A DNA stretch of 64,000 nucleotides from Acidobacteriota bacterium (GTDB lineage: Bacteria; Acidobacteriota; Vicinamibacteria; Fen-336). The notes under the pieces are model-generated. The model ran no database searches and was not told the DNA's origin. It saw nothing but the letters and a program-made list of their open reading frames with translations. The stretch is taken from assembly GCA_011526565.1 (NCBI GenBank), contig WYBL01000120.1, positions 1-64,000 on the forward strand, written 5' to 3'. Numbering within the stretch: position 1 is the first letter of the stretch; each line of letters opens with the position of its first letter. Positions 47,058-56,651 of this stretch are shown piece by piece. The translations under genes were made by a program, and so were the position numbers.

Positions 47058-49961
47058 CTAGAAGCGGAAGCCGGCCGAGAACTGGAACGTGCGCGGCGTA
47101 GCGAAGTTCCCGTTGCCCTGCGCCTGGCCGTACACCGGGCCCTTGGTGTAGGTCGTCGGCAGGCCGAGGCTGTCGAGCGCCCCGGTGGCGTTCGCGGTGA
47201 TCGTGGTGTTCCAGGTGGTCAGCTTGTCGTTGTTCAGGAAGTTGCGGACCTCGGCCTTGATGTAGGGCCGGAACTTGCCGATCACCGGAATCTCGTAGTT
47301 GAGCGCGAGGTCGAACAGGTGCACGTCCGCGAAGCGCTCGTTGCCACGGCCCTCGAAGAAGAGGGTCTGCGACGCCGGGAATCCGGCGTACGGCGCCCGG
47401 GCACGCTGGATCGCCGTGATCCCGAACGTGGCCGTGTGGCTGTAGGCGAGGCCGGTGTTGTAGCGCCACAGCACCGAGAGGTCCAGGTTGCCGAACTTGC
47501 CCATGTCCAGGTCGTAAGTGGTCCAGGCGCGGGCCTTGTGCTTCTGGTTGTCGTCGGTGTTGCCGTAGGGGAAGTGACGCTCCTCGGTGTAGAGCTCGGG
47601 GCGGTCGCCGATGATCGAGTAGGAGCCCGGCGTGTTGGCGCCCTCACCCTCGAAGTTGCCCTCGTTCTTGAGCTGGATCGTCCAGTGGCCGGCCACCGTC
47701 CAGTTGTCGGTCAGGCGGTAGTTGCCCTGGAACTGCAGGCTCTGGTACTGGCGCTCGGAGAAGTCCGAGTTGTCGATCACCACGTTGTCGAAGGTGCCGA
47801 ACGTGCGGCCGTTCTCGACGACCGTGGTGCGGCCCGCGGCCGTCGGGTTGTCGATGAAGTCCTCGAGCAGGTCGCCCATCTTGCGGTTGGTGTAGATCGC
47901 CTTGATCTCGCCCTTGTTGCCGAGGCGGGTGCCGTACTGCAGGGTCCACTCGGTCGTCTTCGGCGTGGAGAGGTCGTCGGCGAAGAACACGTTCCGGGTC
48001 GGGAACGAGCCACCCACTGCCGTCCAGTTGGCGAGCGTGAAGCCGGGGGTGAAGCCCAGGCCCTGGCCCGCCGGCCCGGTGTAGATGTACTGGATCAGGT
48101 TCGGCGTGCCGACGTTCGAGTTGTCGGCGAACTGCGTCTCGGACGCCTTGCCCGCGTACTTCGCGTAGGTCGCGTAGAAGCGGTGCTTGCCGTCGCCCGT
48201 GACGTCCCACGTCGCGCCGAGGCGCGGCACGAACGAGGAGGTGTCGGCGCCGGACTGGACCTGGGTCGCGTCGGAGGTCACGTTCTCGAAGCGGAAGCCG
48301 ATGTTGAAGCTCCAGCGATCGTTCAGCGTCCACCGGTCGTTGACGTAGAAGCTGCGGGTGGTCAGGTCGACCTGCGCGCCGCGCACGGGCAGCCACTGCT
48401 GCAGCACGGACTGCCCGGGCACGAAGTTGGGGACGATGCGGCCGTTCGAGATCACCGGCGCGCCGCCCGAGACCACGGGGTCGACGATGAACACGTAGTC
48501 GGTCGAGGACTGGCTGTTGCCGCCCGTGCGGGTCGACTGGTAGTTCTCGAAGCCGAACTTCAGGTCGTGGCGGCCGAAGCTGCTGGTCGACAGGAAGTAG
48601 GACAGCGCCGCGGTGATCTGCTTGTTGTCTCGGTTCTCCGGGTCGGAGTTGTCGAAGTACGGCGCGTTGTAGTGGCGGTTGGCCGGGATGCCGGCGAAGC
48701 CGCGGGCCAGGAACGGCGAGTCCACGATGTCCGTGAACGAGCTGCCCGAGTTGCGGAAGCCGAACTTCTTCTGCGAGTACTGCGCCTCGAAGAACAGGCT
48801 CGAGCTGATCACGCCGTTGTAGTTGGCGACGAACAGGTCGTTCGGCAGCGTGCGGGTGATGATCGTGCGCGGGTCGATCGAGAAGCCGAAGGTCGGCTGG
48901 GTCTGCTCGGTCGAGTTCTTCGCGTAGTTGACGGTGATCGTGTGGTTCGGGTTGATCGAGCCGGTCAGCTTGCCCTCGTAACGCTTGTTGTCGTTCGTGG
49001 TCGTGTACGGAATGCCCGTGTTGGGGAAGGTGTTGGTCGTCTCGGCCACCGGGGTGATGCGGGTGGCGCCGAAGAACCACAGCTTGTCCTTGACGATCGG
49101 GCCGCCGAGGGTGCCCTGGTAGACCTTGTTGGTCTTGGAGGTGTTGGTCTGGTTGCGCTCCTTCTGGAACGGCGTCTCGTCCGTCCAGGCGGAGTTCGTG
49201 AAGTCGGTGCGGAAGCTGCCCGAGAAGCTGTTGCCGCCGCGCTTGGTGATGGCGTTGATGACGCCGCCCGAGAAGCGGCCGTACTCGGCCGAGATGCCGG
49301 ACGTCAGCACCTGGGTCTCCTCGATCGCGTCCTCGATGAACAGGTTGTTGGCCGTGCCGAACAGGTTGTCGTTGATGTCGACGCCGTTGAGCAGGAACAC
49401 GTTGTCGTAGGCGAACGCGCCCGCGATCGTGACCTGGCCGGCGTTCGGGGTGGCGTCCGTCAGGCCCGGGGCCAGCTCGGCGATCGCGGCCAGGGTGCGG
49501 CCCATCGCCAGCTTGTCGACGGACTCGCCCGTGTAGTTGGCGCCGACCGTGGTGCTGTTGAGCACGGTGGGCGCGGCGGCCGTGACCGTGATCGTCTCCT
49601 CGACGCTCTGCACCGACATCGTGGCGTTGATGCTGCGGGTGTCACCGAGCTGGGCGACGACCGAGCGCTCGACCGTGCCGAACCCCGAGAGCGCGAAAGT
49701 CACCTTGTAGGTGCCGGACGGCAGGCCGCGGAAGATGTAGTTGCCGTTCGCGTCGGAGACGGCAGTGCGCTCGCCCTGCATCGCGGGCGAGGTGACGGTG
49801 ATCGTCGCGCCGGGCAGCGGCTGCCCGTCGGACGAGGAGACCGTGCCGCTGATGACGGCGGTCTGCGTGCCCTGCGCGTGGAGATCGGCGGTACCGAAGC
49901 CGAAGACCAGCGCGAGGGCCAGGAGCGCCCGGAAGCGGGGCGACCTGACGATATTACGCAT
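47058..49961 (-). CDS. TonB-dependent receptor with carboxypeptidase-regulatory-like domain (Oar-like)
   Basis: A 967-residue outer-membrane receptor. The ATG at 49961 is preferred: GAGGAGG lies nine bases upstream, whereas it abuts the ATG at 49970. The signal peptide ends DLHAQG. Residues about 27-110 form a CarboxypepD_reg-like domain (ISGTVSSSDGQPLPGATITV, FRGLPSGTYKVTFALSGFG). The plug follows (MGRTLAAIAELAPG; GVDINDN; ISAEYGRFSGGVINAITKRGG), then a large barrel ending FQFSAGFRF, with terminal Phe. No TonB box is clear. Such receptors are abundant in Acidobacteriota; the substrate is unknown. It is a distant paralogue of the gene at 53427-56408. Confidence 0.93.
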   Translation of the reverse strand: MRNIVRSPRFRALLALALVFGFGTADLHAQGTQTAVISGTVSSSDGQPLPGATITVTSPAMQGERTAVSDANGNYIFRGLPSGTYKVTFALSGFGTVERSVVAQLGDTRSINATMSVQSVEETITVTAAAPTVLNSTTVGANYTGESVDKLAMGRTLAAIAELAPGLTDATPNAGQVTIAGAFAYDNVFLLNGVDINDNLFGTANNLFIEDAIEETQVLTSGISAEYGRFSGGVINAITKRGGNSFSGSFRTDFTNSAWTDETPFQKERNQTNTSKTNKVYQGTLGGPIVKDKLWFFGATRITPVAETTNTFPNTGIPYTTTNDNKRYEGKLTGSINPNHTITVNYAKNSTEQTQPTFGFSIDPRTIITRTLPNDLFVANYNGVISSSLFFEAQYSQKKFGFRNSGSSFTDIVDSPFLARGFAGIPANRHYNAPYFDNSDPENRDNKQITAALSYFLSTSSFGRHDLKFGFENYQSTRTGGNSQSSTDYVFIVDPVVSGGAPVISNGRIVPNFVPGQSVLQQWLPVRGAQVDLTTRSFYVNDRWTLNDRWSFNIGFRFENVTSDATQVQSGADTSSFVPRLGATWDVTGDGKHRFYATYAKYAGKASETQFADNSNVGTPNLIQYIYTGPAGQGLGFTPGFTLANWTAVGGSFPTRNVFFADDLSTPKTTEWTLQYGTRLGNKGEIKAIYTNRKMGDLLEDFIDNPTAAGRTTVVENGRTFGTFDNVVIDNSDFSERQYQSLQFQGNYRLTDNWTVAGHWTIQLKNEGNFEGEGANTPGSYSIIGDRPELYTEERHFPYGNTDDNQKHKARAWTTYDLDMGKFGNLDLSVLWRYNTGLAYSHTATFGITAIQRARAPYAGFPASQTLFFEGRGNERFADVHLFDLALNYEIPVIGKFRPYIKAEVRNFLNNDKLTTWNTTITANATGALDSLGLPTTYTKGPVYGQAQGNGNFATPRTFQFSAGFRF

Positions 49962-50150
49962 TGGGGACATCCTCCTCAGTGAGACTGAACCTGGGTTTTC
50001 AGAAACAGGTGCGGCTCCGCCCCCGGGTCAGAGGCGAGTTGCACGCCCAACCGAATAGCAGGCTCCGTGCCAACCTGGCAGCCGCCGTCAGATCACCCCA
50101 ACGCGCTGATAAAAATGAAGTTAATGGGCTATCCTGAGCAGACGTTATTG

Positions 50151-50822
50151 CTATGATTGTTCTCGATCCATAGCGGCGGATCCAGAGGCCGTCGAAGATC
50201 CAAGAGACCGGATCAATTGCTCCAGCATCCGACTTTCCGCACGCTCCAGAATCTCCCCCAGGGGCTGGAAGTCGAAGCGCCCTGCCGCTTCGCGGGCGGC
50301 GGCGAGCGGGGTGGCGTCCGCGGAGTCCAGTCGGGGCAGTCGTTGCCCGAGGCGCCGCAGGGCCTGCGCCAGGGCGACGTGGGCCAGCCACTCGTTTCCG
50401 CCGGGCAACGGCGCGATGTCCATGACCCGGACCCAGGCGAGCGCAGCGCGGGCCCGCGGCTTGACCTCCGCGAGCCCGGCCGAGCCCAGCCAGGCGCAAA
50501 GGTCCTCGAGTCGCGCCGGGACGAACTCCGGTGGCGCCCCGCCCGCGAGCGGAGTCGTGCGCAGGTCGCCGAGCCCGAGCGCACTCCCCCACGCGCGCAC
50601 GGTGCCCGCATCCGGCAGCGCCGTCGCCGGCGCCGCCGCCAGCGCCCGCTCCAGCGCTTCGGCCGTGACCGCGGCGCCCGGCAGCGACGCGACGCCCTCG
50701 GCCCAGGCCCGTGTTTCGCGGGCCCGCAGTTCGGCGGCGCTCACGGCTCCCGACGCCAGCAGGTCCGCCAGGCGCCGCTCCTGCAGCGCCGCGGCGGGGG
50801 CGATCCGCAGCAGCTTGTCCAT
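50151..50822 (-). CDS. Unknown protein with degenerate Fic-like motif
   Basis: A 223-residue, Ala/Leu/Arg-rich helical protein with no signal peptide. Residues 122-155 read ARAALAWVRVMDIAPLPGGNEWLAHVALAQALRRLG, where the IAPLPGGNEW block looks like a degraded HPFxxGNGR Fic signature (His, second Gly and Arg replaced). If related to Fic enzymes it would be inactive in AMP transfer. Another reading is a completely different helical domain. The ATG at 50822 is supported by position only. It lies between two outer-membrane protein clusters and faces away from the plus-strand gene at 50924. Confidence 0.5.
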   Translation of the reverse strand: MDKLLRIAPAAALQERRLADLLASGAVSAAELRARETRAWAEGVASLPGAAVTAEALERALAAAPATALPDAGTVRAWGSALGLGDLRTTPLAGGAPPEFVPARLEDLCAWLGSAGLAEVKPRARAALAWVRVMDIAPLPGGNEWLAHVALAQALRRLGQRLPRLDSADATPLAAAREAAGRFDFQPLGEILERAESRMLEQLIRSLGSSTASGSAAMDREQS

Positions 50823-50923
50823 GCCCGCGATTCTCGCCAGCGCGAGCGGCCCTTACAATCGAAGGAACGTCCCGGGTCGCGCGCAGCGGGGGCTCGCCGC
50901 GAGCCGGGCATGGGAATCCGAAG

Positions 50924-51367
50924 ATGAAGCGCGCTTCTGTCGCCGTCGCCGTGGCCGCATCGCTCGCCCTCGCGTCGCCCGTGGCTCCCGTCGTCCACGC
51001 GGCTGCCGCCGAGAAGGGCAAGCGGCCGAAGCTCGAGGTACGCGTGCTGCCCCGCTTCGGCTTCTCGCCGCTCAACGCGCTGGCGATCGCCGAGCTCAAG
51101 GGCGGCGACGATCACGAGGACCTCTACTGCCCCGAGATCGACTGGGAGTGGGACGACGGCGGCAGGAGCATCACCGAGCCCGACTGCCCCGCGTACGAGC
51201 CGGGCGTGACGAAGATCGAGCGCCGCTTCAGCGCCGAACACCTGTTCAAGCGGGCGGGCAACTACGCGATCAAGGTGACGCTGCGCCGCAACGGCGACCA
51301 GGTCGCGCAGGGCTCGGTGCGGCTCGAGGTCAAGCCCGGCCCGGGCGACCCGACGATCGAGGAGTAG
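50924..51367 (+). CDS. Small exported protein with PKD-like pattern
   Basis: A 147-residue exported protein: signal peptide (about 1-28, ending VVHAAAA) and one beta-sandwich-like domain with two Cys (YCPEIDWEWDDGG; EPDCPAYEPG). The segment AEHLFKRAGNYAIKVTLRRNG followed by SVRLEV looks like a PKD/IPT-type Ig fold (xYxxxGxYxVxLxV). It precedes the membrane glycosyltransferase-like gene by nine bases and is probably in the same operon. The function is unknown. A longer frame from 50711 overlaps the divergent gene and has no support. Confidence 0.6.
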   Translation: MKRASVAVAVAASLALASPVAPVVHAAAAEKGKRPKLEVRVLPRFGFSPLNALAIAELKGGDDHEDLYCPEIDWEWDDGGRSITEPDCPAYEPGVTKIERRFSAEHLFKRAGNYAIKVTLRRNGDQVAQGSVRLEVKPGPGDPTIEE

Positions 51368-51376
51368 CGGAGGCGC

Positions 51377-53341
51377 GTGGGGCGCGCGCGACGCCGCGGG
51401 GCCCCGCGCCCCACCTCCCCCGCCTCGGCCGCGGCGCCCGGATTCCGCCTCGATCGGGCGCTGTGGGCGGCCACCGCCGCAGTCCTGCTCCTGCTGGCGG
51501 CGGTCGCCGACGACCGTCACGTCGGCCTGATCGCGGACGGCCGCCAGATGATCCGCACGGCCGTCGCGCTGGTCGAGACCGGCGGCATCGGGCAGGCGCG
51601 GGGACGCGACTTCACGTGGGAGCGCGAGGCGGACGCCGTGTCGCGCTTCGGCATGGCGACCAGCCTGCTGCAGGTGCCTGCGGCCTGGCTCGCCCCGGGC
51701 GTCGAGCGGCGACACGGCCCGGGCGCGTCGCAGGCGCTGTTCCTCGTGCTGCCCTGGCTCGGCGTCGGCGTGGCCGCGGCCGCGGCGGGGGCGCTCGCCC
51801 GGAGGCTCGGCGGCGACGATCGGCGGGTGGTCGCGGCAGTGCTGCTCGCCTCGGTCGCCGGGCCGCTCGGGTCGTACGCGCACCTGGAGTTCTCGGAGCC
51901 GGTGCAGGCCGCTGCGCTCGCGCTCGCGCTGCTCGGCGCGTTCGTCGCGGGCTCGTCGGCGCGGCCGCGTCCTGCGCTGGAGCTGGTCGCCGGCTTCGCC
52001 GCGGGCTTCGCGGTGCTCGCCAAGAGCAGCCTGCTGGCCGCGGCGCCGTGGACGCTTCTGCCGCTGCTGGCCGGCGACCGCGCGCGCGCGCGGCGTGCCC
52101 TGACCTTCGCCGCGGCGGGTGCCGCGCTGCCGCTGCTGGCCTGGGCCACGTTCGAGTTTGCCCGCTTCGGCCGCCTGTTCGGCGGCTACCCGGACGACCG
52201 CTTCACCCACCCGTGGTTCGACGGCCTGTGGCGGCTGCTGGTCGGACCCAACCGCGGCCTGCTCTGGTTCTGGCCCGCGCTGCCCGCGTTCGCGTGGGTC
52301 GGAGTGCGGCTGCTGCGGGCGCAGCCGCGCGGCGCCACCGCCCTCGCGTGGACGGGCGCGGCGCTCGCGCTGGGTGCCCAACTCGCGGCGGCGGCCGGTT
52401 ACTGGGGCTGGCACGGGATGGAGGGCTGGGGCCCGCGCCTGATCGTCGCCGCGCTGCCGTTGCTCGCGCCATTCGCCGTCCTCGTGCCCAGTCGCGCGGC
52501 ACTCGCCGCAGTCGTCGGCCTCGGCCTGCTCTCGAACCTGCCGCCGCTCGTCCAGCACCCGACGCCGGTCGCGACGTACGTGACCAACCTGCCGTGGCCC
52601 GAGGTCGCAGCGGACGAAGTCCAGCGGTACCCCTTCTACGCCACCGGGCGCTCCTCCGCCGGCGAACCCACTGTCGTGCCTTTCGAGGCGCTGGAGATGG
52701 AGCCTGCGGCGCTGCCGTGGCGCACCTACCTGTGGCTCGCCGCGGGGGCCCGTCTCGACGATGCGGCGCTGGCGACGCGACTCTCGTCCCCGCCGTGGGC
52801 TGCCGCGCGGCCCGACCTGGCACCGGCCTCACCGTGGGCGCCGCAGGCGGCGCGCACCGTCGCGCCGCCGCCGCGCTGGGGCTACCTCGGCCGCAGCGTC
52901 GCCGGCGACGGGGGACCCTACGCGAGCGTCTATCTCGACGCGCTGCTCGACCAGGCCGTGCTCGCCCACCAGCGTGGGCAGGTGCTGCTGGGTCTCGAGC
53001 TGGCGATGCGGCGGCTCTCGCTGCGGGCCGACGGAGAGGCCGGGGCCTGGGCCCTCGAGAGCCTGCGGCGGGCGGGGCGGCCGCAGGACGCGGAGCCGCT
53101 GCTGCGCTCGCTGTCGCAGGAGGCCCGGGCCCATCCGCTCGTCAACGGCGCCCTCGCCCTGTTCGACCGCGACGGCGGCGAGGAGCAGCGGGCCCACGCG
53201 CTGCTGCGCTCGGTGGCCGGCGCGTTCCCCGACACCGCCGTCGTCGAGGCCATCGCGCAGCCGACCTCGGCGTGGCCGGCGACGCTGGACGAGCTGACCC
53301 GCGTGCGCCGCCGCGACGCCCAGGTGGCGCGACCGGAGTAG
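51377..53341 (+). CDS. Multi-pass membrane protein, possible GT-C/PMT-type glycosyltransferase
   Basis: A 654-residue protein with about ten hydrophobic segments between residues 28 and 400, a periplasmic-looking loop containing VADDRHVGLIADGRQMI near the N-terminus (acidic residues of GT-C enzymes sit in the first loop), and a soluble C-terminal half with a helical, TPR-like stretch (about 525-635; VLAHQRGQVLLGLELAMRRL, ESLRRAGRPQDAEPLLRSLS). The pattern fits lipid-linked sugar transferases such as ArnT/PMT-like proteins, but I see no decisive motif. GTG 51377 has GGAGGCGC upstream. It may act on the cell surface; acceptor unknown. Confidence 0.6.
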   Translation: MGRARRRGAPRPTSPASAAAPGFRLDRALWAATAAVLLLLAAVADDRHVGLIADGRQMIRTAVALVETGGIGQARGRDFTWEREADAVSRFGMATSLLQVPAAWLAPGVERRHGPGASQALFLVLPWLGVGVAAAAAGALARRLGGDDRRVVAAVLLASVAGPLGSYAHLEFSEPVQAAALALALLGAFVAGSSARPRPALELVAGFAAGFAVLAKSSLLAAAPWTLLPLLAGDRARARRALTFAAAGAALPLLAWATFEFARFGRLFGGYPDDRFTHPWFDGLWRLLVGPNRGLLWFWPALPAFAWVGVRLLRAQPRGATALAWTGAALALGAQLAAAAGYWGWHGMEGWGPRLIVAALPLLAPFAVLVPSRAALAAVVGLGLLSNLPPLVQHPTPVATYVTNLPWPEVAADEVQRYPFYATGRSSAGEPTVVPFEALEMEPAALPWRTYLWLAAGARLDDAALATRLSSPPWAAARPDLAPASPWAPQAARTVAPPPRWGYLGRSVAGDGGPYASVYLDALLDQAVLAHQRGQVLLGLELAMRRLSLRADGEAGAWALESLRRAGRPQDAEPLLRSLSQEARAHPLVNGALALFDRDGGEEQRAHALLRSVAGAFPDTAVVEAIAQPTSAWPATLDELTRVRRRDAQVARPE

Positions 53342-53351
53342 CGCCCGAACG

Positions 53352-53381
53352 AAAACGGGGGAGGGCCGAAGCCCTCCCCCG
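53352..53381 (-). terminator. Intrinsic terminator of the TonB-dependent receptor gene at 53427
   Basis: On the minus strand an 11-bp perfect stem CGGGGGAGGGC / GCCCTCCCCCG with a stable TTCG tetraloop is followed by TTTT, 46 bases after the receptor stop. It also lies 11 bases downstream of the plus-strand gene ending at 53341 and may stop transcription from both sides. The stem core matches the hairpin at 3546-3573. Confidence 0.85.
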
Positions 53382-53426
53382 CGGATGCGGGCCGGCCCCG
53401 AGGGGCCGACCCGGATCAGGTGCGAA

Positions 53427-56408
53427 CTAGAACGACAGCTTCGCGGAGAGACGGACCTCGCGCGGAGCCTGGAAGGCGTTGGCCAGGTTGAACCGGACAT
53501 CCGTGATGCTCGGGGTGATCAGGCTCTCGTAGTTCCAGCCACCGGCGAAGAACTGGTTCGTCGTCAGCGGCAGCGAGCCGAACGTGCGCTCGTTGTGGCG
53601 CCGGGTCTCGGCGTCGCGGTCGAACAGGTTGAGGATCGTCACGCCGAGCTGGAGGCTGGCCTTGCCGAACTTGAAGTCCTGGTAGATCGACAGGTCGGTG
53701 TTGATCAGCCAGTCCGTGCGGTCGAGGTTGCCGCGACCGTACGGGAAGAACGGGATGCTGGCCCCGACGAAAGCCTCTTCGGAGGTCGGGATGCCGCTGG
53801 CGACGTTCTGGTTGATCGAGAACGTCATGTCCCACGGCGCGCGGTAGATGGCCTGCGCCTTGAAGTTGTGCGGACGGTCGGTGCCGAGCTTGCCGTACAC
53901 CAGGTCGCCGTTGCGGTCGAACATGTTCTCGATGTGGTCGAAGAAGCGGTTCACGTTCGGCGAGGTGCGGCCGTCCTCGTCGGAGCTGGCCAGACCCGAG
54001 TAGTTGCCGTACAGCTTGCTGAGCGTGTAGTTGGCGAACAGCGCCCAGTTGTTCGAGAAGCGCTTCTCGAACGTGAACTCCATGGCCGTGTACTCGCGCT
54101 TCGCCTTCGCGAAGTTCGGGATGCCGGGGTCGGCCAGCGACAGCGAGATGCCCTCGCCCGGGTTCGCGATGTAGTACACCTCACCGACGCCGGGGACGAC
54201 GATGCCGACGTCCTCGATCGTCCGGATCAGGTTCTTGCGCACGAAGCGGGCGCCGACCACCATCGAGTTGCCCAGCTCGTGCGTCACGCCGAACTGGATC
54301 TCCATCTGCTTCATCGGCTTCAGGTCGGGGTCGACCGTCGAGTCGAGGTCTTCTGCCGAGTTGAAGCGGCGGTCGAGGACCTCGATGAACGTGCCCGCCG
54401 CGCAGCTCGGCCGCTCGGCGATGGTGTTGGTCCCGGTGGCGCAACCGGCCCCGTTAAGCGTGAAGTTCGGGTTGTCCCAGGTGAAGAAGTAGTCGACCCA
54501 CTTGTCGCCGCCGAACGAGCCGCGCGGCATCTCGTACTTCATCACGTCGTAGTACAGGCCCCAGGAGCCGTACGCCTTCCACTTCTGGTCGCCGGTGAGG
54601 TCGTAGGCGAAGCCGACGCGCGGCGCCAGCTTCTCGTCGAGGCCGAACTCGATCGGAACCTCGACGCCGGCCGAGCCGAAGTTCGGGACGCGCTCGTGCT
54701 CGGCGCGCAGGCCCAGGTTCAGGGTCAGGCGCGGCGAGACCTTCCAGGTGTCCTGGATGAAGAACGCGTCGTTGCGGCTCTCGACCGCGCCGAGCGTCGA
54801 GATGTTGAGCAGGCGGAAGTAGCCATAGGTGCCCTGCGCCGTCTGGCCCGTCGAGGTGCGGTAGGAGCGGCCGGCGTAGTACAGGATGCGGTCGGCGTTG
54901 TAGCCGGCCTGCACGTCGTTGTAGATCTTCTCGATCTGGGCGCCGAACTTGATCTGGTGGTCGCCCGCGCCACTGAAGAAGTACGTGGCGTCGATGCCGA
55001 GGAAGTCGCGCTTGTACTCGTCTTTCGCCTGGGCGTCGGTGACCAGGACGTCCGAGGTGAAGCCCGCGCCGCGGTTGAACGATCCCAGGGCGGCCAGACC
55101 GGCCGGCGTGCTGCCGGTCGAGAAGTTGTGGATCAGGCCCGGGAAGTTGACGCCCGTGCTCTCGCCGTCGGTCCGATAGCGACCGCCGCGGGCCGAGACG
55201 ACGAACGTGCTGGTCGGGAACCAGTCGAGCGAGGCGGACATCGTCTCGCGATCACCCTTGAACCCGCGGGTGTACTGGCTGGGATCCGTCAGCGACGTGC
55301 GGCCGTCCTGGCCGGGCAGCGTGCCTTCGGTCTCGTAGGGCGAGAAGTTGGCGCCCACGCGGAACAGCAGCTTGGAGCTGATGTTGCCGGAGATGTTGGC
55401 CGCCCAGTAGTTGACCGTGGTGTCCCGGTCGAAGCTGTTGGTCACGCCGTTGGTGAAGTTCACGGTCCGGGTCGTCTTGGTGATCCCCGGCTGGTAGGAG
55501 CCGAAGAAGAACAGCTTGTCCTTGAGGATCGGGCCGCTCAGGAAGAAGCCCGGGTCCCAGCGGGTCTCATCGTCCTTTTCGGGATTGACGTAGACGGCCG
55601 TGTTGCTGGTCAGGCTCTCCCGCAGCAGCGGACGAACCGGACCGCCCCACGAGCGGTCCTGGTACTGGGTCAGGACGCCGCCGTGGAACTGGTTGTTGCC
55701 GCTCTTGGTGATGGCGTTGACGACGCCACCGGTCGAGCCGCCGAACTCGGCCTGGTAGCCGGCCGACTTGACCTGGACTTCCTCGATGAAGTCCGCGCGC
55801 ATCGGCACCGAGTTGATGCCCTCCTGCGGGCTGGTGGTGTCGATGCCGTCGATGACGAAGCGGTTCTCGGAGCCGGACGAGCCGTCGATCGAGATGCCGC
55901 CCGCCTGCGACTCGTCGGCAGCGCCGGCGGCCTGGGCCACGACGTCCGTGAAGTCGCGGCCACGCGGGATCAGGTCGATGCGCTCGCGCGAGATCGAGGT
56001 CGCGGTCGCCGAAGACGTGATGTCCACGGCCGCGGCCTCGCCGATGACGTTGATCGTCTCGGTCACGCTCGAGAGCTGGAGCGTGAACTCGGCGCGGGCC
56101 GTGGTGCCGACGGCGACATCGACGCTGGCCTCGGCGCGCGAGAAGCCCGCCAGGCTGGCCACGATCTTGTAGCGGCCCGAGGGCAGGCGCGGGAAGCGGT
56201 ACTCGCCCTTGGCGTCGGTGACGACGGAAATCAGGCCGGCGGGGCCCGAGGCCTCGACGGTGGCGCCCGGCAGCACGGCGCCGTCGGGGCTCTTCACGAC
56301 GCCGGCGACCGTGCCGGCGGTCTCCTGCGCGTGCAGCGCAGGAGTGATCAGCAACAACAGGGCAAGGCCCAGCACCCACCAGCGGCGGGATGCGTTGTTC
56401 AGGGTCAT
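53427..56408 (-). CDS. TonB-dependent receptor with carboxypeptidase-regulatory-like domain (Oar-like), second copy
   Basis: A 993-residue receptor from ATG 56408 (GGGAG eight bases upstream; an in-frame ATG at 56423 adds five residues). The signal peptide ends ALHAQE. The CarboxypepD_reg-like domain (about 30-115; VAGVVKSPDGAVLPGATVEA, RLPSGRYKIVASLAGFSRAE), the plug (RGRDFTDVVAQAAG; GSSGSENRFVIDGIDTT; GYQAEFGGSTGGVVNAITKSG) and a barrel ending VRLSAKLSF all fit the Oar-like class. Overall layout and size match the receptor at 47058 but the sequences are well diverged. Ligand unknown. Confidence 0.93.
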   Translation of the reverse strand: MTLNNASRRWWVLGLALLLLITPALHAQETAGTVAGVVKSPDGAVLPGATVEASGPAGLISVVTDAKGEYRFPRLPSGRYKIVASLAGFSRAEASVDVAVGTTARAEFTLQLSSVTETINVIGEAAAVDITSSATATSISRERIDLIPRGRDFTDVVAQAAGAADESQAGGISIDGSSGSENRFVIDGIDTTSPQEGINSVPMRADFIEEVQVKSAGYQAEFGGSTGGVVNAITKSGNNQFHGGVLTQYQDRSWGGPVRPLLRESLTSNTAVYVNPEKDDETRWDPGFFLSGPILKDKLFFFGSYQPGITKTTRTVNFTNGVTNSFDRDTTVNYWAANISGNISSKLLFRVGANFSPYETEGTLPGQDGRTSLTDPSQYTRGFKGDRETMSASLDWFPTSTFVVSARGGRYRTDGESTGVNFPGLIHNFSTGSTPAGLAALGSFNRGAGFTSDVLVTDAQAKDEYKRDFLGIDATYFFSGAGDHQIKFGAQIEKIYNDVQAGYNADRILYYAGRSYRTSTGQTAQGTYGYFRLLNISTLGAVESRNDAFFIQDTWKVSPRLTLNLGLRAEHERVPNFGSAGVEVPIEFGLDEKLAPRVGFAYDLTGDQKWKAYGSWGLYYDVMKYEMPRGSFGGDKWVDYFFTWDNPNFTLNGAGCATGTNTIAERPSCAAGTFIEVLDRRFNSAEDLDSTVDPDLKPMKQMEIQFGVTHELGNSMVVGARFVRKNLIRTIEDVGIVVPGVGEVYYIANPGEGISLSLADPGIPNFAKAKREYTAMEFTFEKRFSNNWALFANYTLSKLYGNYSGLASSDEDGRTSPNVNRFFDHIENMFDRNGDLVYGKLGTDRPHNFKAQAIYRAPWDMTFSINQNVASGIPTSEEAFVGASIPFFPYGRGNLDRTDWLINTDLSIYQDFKFGKASLQLGVTILNLFDRDAETRRHNERTFGSLPLTTNQFFAGGWNYESLITPSITDVRFNLANAFQAPREVRLSAKLSF

Positions 56409-56651
56409 TCGAGGATCTCCCATCCGATGTCGATATCCCTTCGCCTCGATCCTCCCCCTGGGTCAGGGGGTGCAGGAACGAGCTCCGAAGAGAGTCTGAC
56501 CCCGAGTGAGCAAACGTCATTCCAGGTCAAGGAACGTCAACAGAGACCCGGGAAGTCAGTGAAATGAATGAGCTTGATAGGCCGGGGCGATTTCGGTTCG
56601 GAACAGCTCGCTCCATTCGGTTGGGTGTGAATCCAACCTGTCGGATCCAGC

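Noticed and set aside
47319..49982. An 887-residue plus-strand frame opposite the first TonB-dependent receptor
   Set aside because: Antisense shadow of a receptor with clear signal peptide, plug and C-terminal Phe.
50100..50165. AT-rich stretch as a specific promoter of the receptor at 47058
   Set aside because: It is the lowest-GC part of the spacer and may hold a promoter, but no -35/-10 pair with proper spacing could be shown.
53385..56567. A 1060-residue plus-strand frame opposite the second receptor
   Set aside because: Antisense shadow; valine/arginine/aspartate repeats with no domain.
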